A DNA stretch of 12,937 nucleotides. Origin: Methylococcaceae bacterium NSM2-1 (GTDB lineage: Bacteria > Pseudomonadota > Gammaproteobacteria > Methylococcales > Methylomonadaceae). A program made the translations under genes and the position numbers. Below are positions 1 to 6,661 of this stretch, in pieces. The notes beneath the pieces were generated by a model, which saw nothing but the letters and a program-made list of their open reading frames with translations, had not been told where the DNA came from and ran no database searches. Where the stretch lies: the NCBI GenBank assembly GCA_002256705.1, contig NQJI01000020.1:1-12937 (forward strand), read 5' to 3'. Each line of letters starts with the position of its first letter. Position 1 is the stretch's first letter.

Positions 1-149
1 TTGGCGCTGGTTCCTGTGATCCGGCTAGGAACAATTTTGCCAGTTTCAGTAATATAATCACTTAATAAATCCAGATCTTTATAATCGATCTGTGTTCCGC
101 CTTCTGCGCTGAATCGGCAGAATTTTTTGCGTCTGATGTTACGTGCCAT
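1..149 (-). CDS. rpsR: 30S ribosomal protein S18 (5' part, runs off the left edge)
   Basis: Small-subunit ribosomal protein that binds 16S rRNA as a heterodimer with S6 on the platform of the 30S subunit. The visible 49 codons begin [13 protein letters not shown] and continue through IDYKDLDLL to [13 protein letters not shown], the strongly conserved S18 core. About 25 C-terminal residues are outside the window. The ATG at 147-149 is preceded on the minus strand by AAGGAAATTAT, a good ribosome binding site, and matches the usual S18 N-terminus. It lies 33 bp downstream of rpsF on the same strand, the classic rpsF-rpsR pairing, so it is almost certainly co-transcribed from the promoter upstream of rpsF. 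Confidence 0.97.
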   Translation of the reverse strand, partial: MARNIRRKKFCRFSAEGGTQIDYKDLDLLSDYITETGKIVPSRITGTSA

Positions 150-182
150 AATAATTTCCTTAAATCCAATAAGTTAAAAGTG

Positions 183-650
183 TTATTCAGGAATGATGTC
201 GTCAGCATCAAAATCAACATCAACATCGTCTAAATCAATTTCGTCGTCGATATCACCTGTTGCCGGCACCACTACTGCTTCTCTGGCCGCCGCATCTTTA
301 GCTCTGGATTCAGCTGCTTTATTTTCTTCTGCTGTTGAAGTGGCAATGGCTGACGGTTCAGTGATGGCCGCTTTTTGCAATAAAGTCATGCTGCGCAAAA
401 TAGCATCATTAAAACGGAAGCCGCTTTCCAGCTCTTCCAATGAAGCCTGATCACACTCAACATTCATCAGCACATAATGTGCTTTATGAATTTTTTTAAT
501 AGGATAAGCCAGATGTCTGCGACCCCAGTCTTCCAAACGGTGAATGGTGCCGGATGCGGCTTCGATGGTTGACTTGTAACGTTCAATCATCGCTGGAACC
601 TGAGCGCTTTGGTCAGGATGGACTAAAAAGACAATTTCATAATGTCGCAT
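183..650 (-). CDS. rpsF: 30S ribosomal protein S6 with long acidic C-terminal tail
   Basis: Small-subunit ribosomal protein that partners S18. The N-terminal ~95 residues ([15 protein letters not shown], then [24 protein letters not shown], split by the RRHLAYPI signature, and [11 protein letters not shown]) are the complete S6 ferredoxin-like fold. After about residue 97 comes an Ala/Glu/Lys-rich linker and a very acidic end ([19 protein letters not shown]), giving 155 residues against about 131-135 in E. coli. In E. coli the S6 tail receives post-translational glutamates; here much acidity is genetically encoded, and any link between the two is inference. The ATG start has AAGGA about 7 nt upstream. 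It is the first gene of the rpsF-rpsR transcript. Confidence 0.97.
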   Translation of the reverse strand: MRHYEIVFLVHPDQSAQVPAMIERYKSTIEAASGTIHRLEDWGRRHLAYPIKKIHKAHYVLMNVECDQASLEELESGFRFNDAILRSMTLLQKAAITEPSAIATSTAEENKAAESRAKDAAAREAVVVPATGDIDDEIDLDDVDVDFDADDIIPE

Positions 651-730
651 TATTTTTCCTTTCGGTTAAGCCTTCCCTCTCTGTCTTAAAAAGAAGGTAA
701 AGCAAGGAGGAGCGGTATGCTCCGTAGAAC
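651..730 (-). promoter_or_regulatory. rpsF 5' leader with hairpins (candidate S6:S18 autoregulatory RNA)
   Basis: On the minus strand the untranslated leader contains a perfect 5-bp hairpin GGAGC-ATACC-GCTCC (709-723) whose loop/stem junction reads ACCGCUCC. Closer to the start there is a second pairing, CCTTC/GAAGG (671-675 with 693-697, 17-nt loop), followed by AACCGAAAGGA at the ribosome binding site. Leaders of rpsF in many bacteria carry an RNA element with a bulged CCG bound by the S6:S18 complex. The CCG-containing hairpin here could be a version of it, but I could not match the full consensus by eye. Confidence 0.4.
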
Positions 731-735
731 CGTGT

Positions 736-764
736 ATTATAGAGCCTTTTTTAGCTATTGGAAA
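736..764 (-). promoter_or_regulatory. probable sigma-70 promoter of rpsF-rpsR
   Basis: Read on the minus strand there is a perfect -10 TATAAT (736-741) and a -35 TTTCCA (759-764, 4 of 6 matches to TTGACA) separated by 17 bp. Transcription would start near 728-730, about 80 nt upstream of the rpsF ATG, leaving room for the structured leader. A strong constitutive promoter is expected for ribosomal protein genes. Confidence 0.65.
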
Positions 765-765
765 A

Positions 766-1690
766 TACTATTACCAGATGAGTTAATTAAATACGTGCCT
801 TGAACAATCCGCAAGCCTAAAGACAGACGAAACATGACGCTGATTGGGACAATGTATCAAGAAAGTTTAGATATCAAACGATGCCATGCGTCGCCAATAA
901 TAACCACTATGTGCTCAATCGCTCCGACCAATAACCAGATTAATATCCATTTCCCTTAACTTGCACAAGCGCCAGGAACATTCCAGATTAGGTAAAAAAT
1001 GGTTATGGATATGAAAATTCTATGTGAATGCGAGCGGGTGACTCTCATGCCTGCCTGAACAAACTATCTTTCTGTTTGTCTTGCTCCATTTGTCCTGAGC
1101 TTGTCGACAGGATAAACAGATTTACTTAAACAAAATTTCTTATCGAAAACCAGTCAGCTGAGTGTATCCACTGTATTTCAAACAGAGCTCCTGCGCTTAT
1201 GTCAGTTAAATTATTCGCCAAGAGGTGCAAAAAAGCATCGAGTTCATTGCTTCACTCGTACTATTGCCGTGCCTGATCAGGGCTGTTGAGATGTCCTGAA
1301 TCCAAGGTAAACAGCTGTTTTTACTCAGACAATGCTCTAAAAATTGCAAACTGCCCAGGTAGAGCGGCACAGGGATCAAATTTTGCGCATAAGCAATAAA
1401 TCGCTTCGACGCCAGGGCCGCCATCCTAATTCTGACATTGCTGCCCACATCAAAAACACAGCGCTTTATACACGGCAATTATTGCAGGATTATTTACACG
1501 GATAATGCAGATTAGACTAAAACAATTTTCCAGCAAACAATTGCTGGTTGCTAAATTCTTTGCCGGGAAACCAGAGTACGAATCAGCGAATCTTTAGGCT
1601 TGATTCAATCGCTGGTGGACTGGCCAAGACTTCTTGTGTGCTGCCGGCAAAATACTCAAAAAAGCATCAAAATAACTGCGTCAAACCTAA
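766..1690. other. gene-poor interval, no supported gene
   Basis: About 0.9 kb between the rpsF promoter and the end of the PLD-like gene. All frames on both strands are interrupted. The longest open stretch (1206-1478, minus) needs a TTG start, has no convincing ribosome binding site and resembles no family I know. Small structures are present: a perfect 6-bp hairpin CCAGCA-AACAAT-TGCTGG at 1530-1547, and a bulged hairpin at 1584-1614 (CAGCG/CGCTG, then AATC/GATT). Neither is followed by a U-tract, so neither is a clear terminator for the PLD-like gene. The stretch could be a decayed gene or insertion remnant; I see no transposase signature. Confidence 0.6.
1091..1113. repeat. REP-like short palindrome
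   Basis: The stretch TGTCCTGAGCTTGTCGACAG continues into GATA and contains inverted arms TCCTG (1093-1097) and CAGGA (1108-1112). The CCTGAGCTTGTCGA core resembles a short, widely dispersed intergenic palindrome of Gammaproteobacteria. Only one copy is visible here, so the repeat assignment rests on recollection of the motif. Confidence 0.45.
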
Positions 1691-3286
1691 TCAATAATAG
1701 ACTCTGAATGACCTCTGTATTTCATCAAACTCATAAAGGTAGGGCTGTGCTACCTGGTGATTGTTAACCACTACGACTAGATCGTGAGAAAAAACAGAAG
1801 TGTTGTACCAGTTAAAGCTGCCTTCTATGACAATCGAATCGTCGATAACGCAATATTTGGAATGAATGGGCGAATAAGGGACGGGGTGATCGTCTTGCCC
1901 ATACACCAAACCCACCGGAATACCGGCATTTTTAAGCCGTTGCACTGCCGGCAACAGGGGGCGATTGAGCTCATCCCACATAGACCGCTCTACACCTATC
2001 CGGCCCTGCCTGGCCAGATGCCCGTTAAAGAGAACATGCACATAAACCCCTCTGTCCTGGGCATGTATCAAGGCATCAACCACACTGTCATGATGATCTC
2101 CCAACAGGTCGCCCATCAAAAACAAACACAGCTTGATCGAATGTCTGGCATGGTGAATTTCGGCCAGGATGGCATGATGGGGACGGTAAGGCTTCCCGTT
2201 GAGCATGGTGTGTCTGCCGAAAGTATAGAGCAGATTGAAATGGCTTAAGGGATCAATCCCATATTTCTGATTGACGCCGCCGCGTTGACTCTGGAATATG
2301 TTATCCAGCAGACGGCAAACGCCCTTGGAATGAAAGGTCATCCCGGATTCCCAGTTAGCCCACCAGCGATCGAAGGTGATATTAAATGAACCCAATATGC
2401 AGTCCTCATCGTTAAAAATAACAAATTTGGTGTGCATATCCGGTTCAACCTCAATGAGGTGATGCTTGGGCGTGCAAAAGACGCCTATCAGTTCAATTCT
2501 GGAGCGCTTCAATCGGGCATAGTTTTGACTGTTGGTGAGCGTCATCTTGCGCCAGTCCACAATACACTGAACCCAGACGCCCTGATGACTGGCATGAATC
2601 AAATGGGAAATGAAATCGGCATCATCGATGCAGTCAACGCTAACTTTGATGGTGCAAAACCGGTCAGGATTTTCCCACTTGCTGCGTATTACCTTGTCGA
2701 TATGATCATGGATAAAGCGTTTGGGATGATAAGGGTGGTATTGCTGACCTTTGGTAAATTTTGGAATAAGGTTCAACGATTCGAAATGGTGGTTATACCA
2801 GTCTACATCACTCTGTAATTCTCCTGCATTCAGCTCATAGGTTCGATAGCCATTAGGGGTTGACCATTCGCCGGTGATCCTTCGATACTGAGGGTGTCCA
2901 TCCTGTGCTTGATGGCTGTCCATAAAAATGTAGTCATTTTGAGAGGCGATGGAGTGCTCATCCAGATGCACAATGAAAGAGAATTTGACGCAGTTGATCG
3001 GGCCGAAGTTGTTGGAAAACGGGTGTATATAAAAATCCCGTGTGCTGCGTTTGTGGCGATCCCATTGGATATCAAAGGCATCCGTATCAACAATGTAAGT
3101 TTCGCATATACCATGGTCACGATACACTTTAAGCATAACTTTCACATTGGCCTGAACGCCGAAGAATACGTCAAATTCAATTTTCCCCCAGCGGATATCA
3201 AATTTATCATTGAAATCATTGACTCTTTGAAAATAGCCGCCCAGATGCCCATGAACGGGCATGGCATAATGTTCTGCTATTTGCAT
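1691..3286 (-). CDS. phospholipase D superfamily protein (two HKD motifs)
   Basis: A PLD-superfamily phosphodiesterase/phosphatidyltransferase-type protein of 531 residues; substrate unknown. Two catalytic half-sites are visible. The C-terminal one is canonical: H475-x-K477-x4-D482-x6-GSFN (489-492). The N-terminal one reads H285-x-K287-x4-N292-x6-GSFN (299-302), with Asn in place of the usual Asp, as in the HKN motifs of tyrosyl-DNA phosphodiesterase. Residues ~35-125 precede the catalytic part and look like an all-beta module (alternating hydrophobic strands such as VKVMLKVYRDHG and INCVKFSFIVHLDE); a carbohydrate-binding role is only a guess from the neighbour. No signal peptide or membrane segment is apparent, so a cytoplasmic location is likely. 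The ATG is preceded by AAGGTG 5 nt upstream. It lies 105 bp downstream of the CBM21-EEP gene and is probably co-transcribed with it. Confidence 0.85.
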   Translation of the reverse strand: MQIAEHYAMPVHGHLGGYFQRVNDFNDKFDIRWGKIEFDVFFGVQANVKVMLKVYRDHGICETYIVDTDAFDIQWDRHKRSTRDFYIHPFSNNFGPINCVKFSFIVHLDEHSIASQNDYIFMDSHQAQDGHPQYRRITGEWSTPNGYRTYELNAGELQSDVDWYNHHFESLNLIPKFTKGQQYHPYHPKRFIHDHIDKVIRSKWENPDRFCTIKVSVDCIDDADFISHLIHASHQGVWVQCIVDWRKMTLTNSQNYARLKRSRIELIGVFCTPKHHLIEVEPDMHTKFVIFNDEDCILGSFNITFDRWWANWESGMTFHSKGVCRLLDNIFQSQRGGVNQKYGIDPLSHFNLLYTFGRHTMLNGKPYRPHHAILAEIHHARHSIKLCLFLMGDLLGDHHDSVVDALIHAQDRGVYVHVLFNGHLARQGRIGVERSMWDELNRPLLPAVQRLKNAGIPVGLVYGQDDHPVPYSPIHSKYCVIDDSIVIEGSFNWYNTSVFSHDLVVVVNNHQVAQPYLYEFDEIQRSFRVYY

Positions 3287-3391
3287 GTCATCACCTTGTA
3301 TAAAATCAAGCTTTTTATTTTATGTTTATTCATCTTACTGGATGGTTTTGATGGTTCTATGGTGTCGTTGATAGGTGTTCAATACTGGGGT

Positions 3392-4897
3392 TTACTTCGG
3401 TTCAAATGTCATAAAATAACCACAATGATCTGAGACTTTGCCATAATCTTCATCAGTAAACAGCACCCTTCCTGAAATGATGCGCAGATCACTTGCCTTA
3501 TTCATAAAAACATAATCAATACGATAATCATCGGCAAGATAATGTTGCCAGTAGGGATCATTCACTTTAAAGATTTTTTCAAATACACCATAGGAGGTGG
3601 CCGCTAAAAACTGGTCATCATATTCATTGGACTTGACCACCAGATTATAGCCTTCTGATCCTGCTGCGATATTAAAATCACCGCACAGCATGGTTCCACT
3701 CACATCCCCTGCCTGGTTATCCGCAGCCCACTTGCTCAGTCTTTTAAACTGCTCTGGAAAGCCGTCATCCCACCAACTCAGATGCGCCGAAAAAAAATTA
3801 ATTAATCCCATGTAAGGAACATGCACTTGTGCCATGACGACTTTTCTGGAATGAATGCTGTAGGCACTATGGCTGTTCGAAACATATTTTGATTCCTGTC
3901 TTAACATCGGGTATCGACTCAAGATTGCAACGCCTTCGCGGTATTTATCAAAACCCAGATGCGACCAATCCGTGTAGAGATGATAAGGCGGATTAAGACG
4001 ATCATTAATTATTTTAGCCGAATTGGTATTCCAGTCCCCATGTCCATCGTTCCAAAGTTCAGCGACTTCCTGAAGACAGACAATATCAACATCCAGTTCG
4101 TTAATGGCCTTGGCTATTTGTGAAAACTTATAATCCTGGTTATCTTCCTGATAACAATGCAGATTAAGAATCAAAACTTTTAGCGGTTCATGGCTAAGCG
4201 AGTAATTCTTGCCATAGTTGTTGTCCCATAAAACCTGACCGGTGCATTCACAAGAAATGGTGTATTGCAATCGAAAAGCATCGTTAATCTTGAGCAATCC
4301 TTGCCAAATCTGAGACCCGTATTGATTAGGATTCCTGGCATTACTACGGGATTTTTCATTCCAATAGTTTCTTTTGAAATGACAAGGGGTTTTATGCGTG
4401 TGCTTCCAATTGTCTGTTGTCCAGTGAATAGTGACCGCTTTAGCATGAACAGACTGGTTTACCGATAATGTGATGGGAACGTATTTCTGCCCATCTTTCA
4501 GCCTATTCTCAAAGCCGATGTTCAGTACCGGATGAGAGGATACTACTTTAATTCCGGAGTCGGCCTGGCTGGAATAATTCAGGCCGTTCTTGTTATCCCA
4601 ATATTCTTTGCCCTGTGTTTGATAACGCAATGCAAACTCGATATTACCCGGGAGTGATTTATCTGCGGTGGAATCAAATGTTATTTGAGCTCGCCAGTAC
4701 TCTTTAGCATCGCCCAGATTGCTGTGATAGGTTGCCGATAGCGTATGCCATTCACCATCCTCGCCTGCCCAGAGAATATCGCAATGTTTGTCATGACTTA
4801 AGTTTTCTACCAGCATAAAAAAGGACAGCTCCTGTTTAAGAACTCTTTTTTTTCTGGTAATTACATTTTCTACATACAGCAACTGGATTTTATTCAT
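3392..4897 (-). CDS. tandem CBM21 domains fused to an EEP-family hydrolase
   Basis: A 501-residue protein with three modules. Residues ~5-109 and ~123-232 are two CBM21-type glycogen/starch-binding domains: each ends in the family hallmark (EYWDNKNGLNY at 98-108; VLWDNNYGKNY at 222-232), and the second also shows IHWTTDNWK (157-165). Residues ~239-501 form a complete endonuclease/exonuclease/phosphatase domain with its metal and catalytic set: N245, LQEV with E277, H372, GDFN with D407 and N409, RIDYVF with D461, and SDH with D490 and H491. The fold cleaves phosphoester bonds in nucleic acids, phosphoinositides or lipids; the CBM21 pair suggests action on or at glycogen. No signal peptide is seen. 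The ATG has GGAG 7 nt upstream. It follows glgA after 241 bp. Domain identity is firm; the substrate is not predictable. Confidence 0.88.
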   Translation of the reverse strand: MNKIQLLYVENVITRKKRVLKQELSFFMLVENLSHDKHCDILWAGEDGEWHTLSATYHSNLGDAKEYWRAQITFDSTADKSLPGNIEFALRYQTQGKEYWDNKNGLNYSSQADSGIKVVSSHPVLNIGFENRLKDGQKYVPITLSVNQSVHAKAVTIHWTTDNWKHTHKTPCHFKRNYWNEKSRSNARNPNQYGSQIWQGLLKINDAFRLQYTISCECTGQVLWDNNYGKNYSLSHEPLKVLILNLHCYQEDNQDYKFSQIAKAINELDVDIVCLQEVAELWNDGHGDWNTNSAKIINDRLNPPYHLYTDWSHLGFDKYREGVAILSRYPMLRQESKYVSNSHSAYSIHSRKVVMAQVHVPYMGLINFFSAHLSWWDDGFPEQFKRLSKWAADNQAGDVSGTMLCGDFNIAAGSEGYNLVVKSNEYDDQFLAATSYGVFEKIFKVNDPYWQHYLADDYRIDYVFMNKASDLRIISGRVLFTDEDYGKVSDHCGYFMTFEPK

Positions 4898-5036
4898 CCA
4901 TCGTCTCCATCACTAGAAACAGAAACGCGCACATCGTGTCCAATTAACCCTGGACGTGATCTGCACGTTACTATTTAGGCGATTTCCTGCGAATAACATA
5001 CCCGACTTACTGGTCTTTTTGTCCATTTTCCGCGTT

Positions 5037-5079
5037 GTAAAAATAGTTACATGGGTCGCTATGCGCCTACTATTTTTAC
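5037..5079. repeat. perfect 11-bp inverted repeat between glgA and the CBM21-EEP gene
   Basis: GTAAAAATAGT at 5037-5047 is repeated in perfect inverse orientation as ACTATTTTTAC at 5069-5079, separated by 21 nt. It lies about 60 bp beyond the glgA stop within a 241-bp interval (4898-5138) that holds no supported gene. The stem is AT-rich and symmetric with no GC-rich core or separate U-tract, so a simple intrinsic terminator is not a good fit. It could be an operator for a dimeric regulator, a bidirectional terminator or a trace of a small mobile element. Spacer length argues against a dif-type recombination site. Confidence 0.75.
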
Positions 5080-5138
5080 GCCTTGAAAATAAACAACAAT
5101 CCTGCGCAATTCGGATATATTCATTCCTGGATATTGCC

Positions 5139-6572
5139 TTAAAGGTTTTCATATAACGCCAGATACTGCTCGGCACTGCTTTGCCAGGAGAAATCTTTTT
5201 TCATGGCATTACTTTGCATTTTCTTCCAGGTATCAGGAGAGCTATATAAAATCATGGCGCGTTTGATGGCTTCCAGCAAAGATCCTGAACTGGCTTCGTT
5301 GAAGACGATACCGCTTGCCGTGTGATTGGCTAATGTTTCCGGCAAGGTATCAACGACAGTATCTGCCAGGCCTCCGGTTTTTCTGACGATAGGGATGGTG
5401 CCGTAACGTTGACTGTACATTTGATTTAAACCGCAGGGTTCAAATCGCGAAGGCATTAAGAAAATATCAGCGCCCGCCTCGATAAGATGAGCCAGCGATT
5501 CATCATAGCCAATGGTTATCGATATTTTATCGGGGTACAAATGAGCCAGTTTTTGTAACTGTTTTTCAAAATCTTTATCGCCACTGCCGAGCAATACAAA
5601 TTGCATGTCCATGGTGATCATTTCTGGAAGGCATTCTAAAATCAGGTCTATGCCTTTTTGCTCTACCAGTCGACCAATGAGTCCAAAGAGAGGGATGCGC
5701 TCATTATCCGGAAGTGAAAATCTTCTTTGCAATTCATATTTGTTAAGCTGCTTTTTGTTGAGCGTTGCTGCTGAAAAATGTTGAGTAATATAAGGATCAG
5801 TTTCAGGATTCCATTGATCGAGATCAATGCCGTTAATGATGCCGCCTAAAAATTCTTTTCGATGATCTAACAGCCCTTCAAGGCCATAACCCAATTCTGG
5901 CGTTTGAATTTCCAGTGCGTAAGTCGGACTAACGGTAGTGATATAATCCGCATAAACCAGGCCGCCTTTAATGAAAGACAGCATGTCATGAAATTCCAGT
6001 CCGGCAGGATGCCATAACTTGCCTGGCAAGTTTAATACGGCTGCCGTACTTCCAGGGAATAAGCCCTGATAAGCCATATTATGTATGGTAAATACGGTCG
6101 AGGGCCGGCCGTGCTCAAGAGACAATAAAGCCGGAACTAAACCGGTTTGCCAGTCGTTACAGTGGACTATATCGGGCTTCCAGTCCTGATGCACTCTATC
6201 CATAGCCGCTTCAACGGCTATACGACAAAATAGTCCAAAGCGTTCAGCATTGTTAGGCCAGGATTCGCCCTGTTCATCAACATAGGGATTGCCCGGATAA
6301 TTGTAATAGGCAGGATAATCAACCAGCCAGACAATGACATGGCTATCAGGCATGCGGGTTTCAAGTATATTGATGTTACGGTTATCAACACGTATGGAAC
6401 AAAGAAAACGGACATTTTCACTGGTTTTTAAAGCCTGATAATTAGGGATAATCAGTTTAATATCTTGGGATAGATCGGCCAATGCTTTAGGCAGGCTGCC
6501 GCAAACATCAGCAAGACCTCCGGTTTTAATCAAAGGGTGTGCTTCACTGGTAACAAAGAGTATTTTTTTCAT
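5139..6572 (-). CDS. glgA: glycogen synthase (ADP-glucose dependent, GT5)
   Basis: Transfers glucose from ADP-glucose to the non-reducing end of an alpha-1,4-glucan; cytoplasmic, the elongation step of glycogen synthesis. The 477-residue length equals the usual bacterial size (E. coli 477). The N-terminal lobe begins with KILFVTSEAHPLIKTGGLAD, carrying the KTGGL ADP-glucose site (K16-L20), and HCNDWQTGLVPALL at 137-150. The C-terminal lobe shows GLIGRLVEQKG (R301, K306) and FEPCGLNQM (E378), equivalent to E. coli R300, K305 and E377. The start gives the standard GlgA N-terminus although the ribosome binding site (AAGAA) is weak. It lies 89 bp downstream of glgB on the same strand, presumably in one transcript, with an intergenic hairpin between them. 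Confidence 0.97.
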   Translation of the reverse strand: MKKILFVTSEAHPLIKTGGLADVCGSLPKALADLSQDIKLIIPNYQALKTSENVRFLCSIRVDNRNINILETRMPDSHVIVWLVDYPAYYNYPGNPYVDEQGESWPNNAERFGLFCRIAVEAAMDRVHQDWKPDIVHCNDWQTGLVPALLSLEHGRPSTVFTIHNMAYQGLFPGSTAAVLNLPGKLWHPAGLEFHDMLSFIKGGLVYADYITTVSPTYALEIQTPELGYGLEGLLDHRKEFLGGIINGIDLDQWNPETDPYITQHFSAATLNKKQLNKYELQRRFSLPDNERIPLFGLIGRLVEQKGIDLILECLPEMITMDMQFVLLGSGDKDFEKQLQKLAHLYPDKISITIGYDESLAHLIEAGADIFLMPSRFEPCGLNQMYSQRYGTIPIVRKTGGLADTVVDTLPETLANHTASGIVFNEASSGSLLEAIKRAMILYSSPDTWKKMQSNAMKKDFSWQSSAEQYLALYENL

Positions 6573-6598
6573 ATGATTCTTATGTGATCATTTACAGC

Positions 6599-6628
6599 TC
6601 CAGGGTGCGTCATTGTACTCACCCTGGA
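6599..6628 (-). other. stable hairpin in the glgB-glgA intergenic region
   Basis: A perfect 9-bp inverted repeat, TCCAGGGTG (6599-6607) and CACCCTGGA (6620-6628), with a 12-nt loop sits in the 89-bp gap between glgB and glgA. There is no following U-tract on either strand, so it is not a standard intrinsic terminator. On a glgB-glgA transcript it could be a processing or stabilising structure that sets the relative amount of the two messages. Confidence 0.6.
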
Positions 6629-6661
6629 AAGTATCGGCCCGCATAACGCGCCCTCGGCATG

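Noticed and set aside
1206..1478. 90-codon minus-strand open frame in the gene-poor interval
   Set aside because: It needs a TTG start, has no ribosome binding site, an atypical amino-acid mix and no recognisable family.
2894..3433. 179-codon plus-strand open frame opposite the PLD-like gene
   Set aside because: It is antisense to a well supported gene with intact motifs and shows no family resemblance.
5037..5079. dif/Xer recombination site
   Set aside because: The arms are 11 bp but the spacer is 21 nt, not the ~6 nt of Xer sites, and the arm sequence does not resemble dif.
4913..5176. 87-codon minus-strand open frame spanning the glgA end and the following gap
   Set aside because: It overlaps the glgA C-terminus in another frame, runs through the inverted repeat and lacks a ribosome binding site or known domain.
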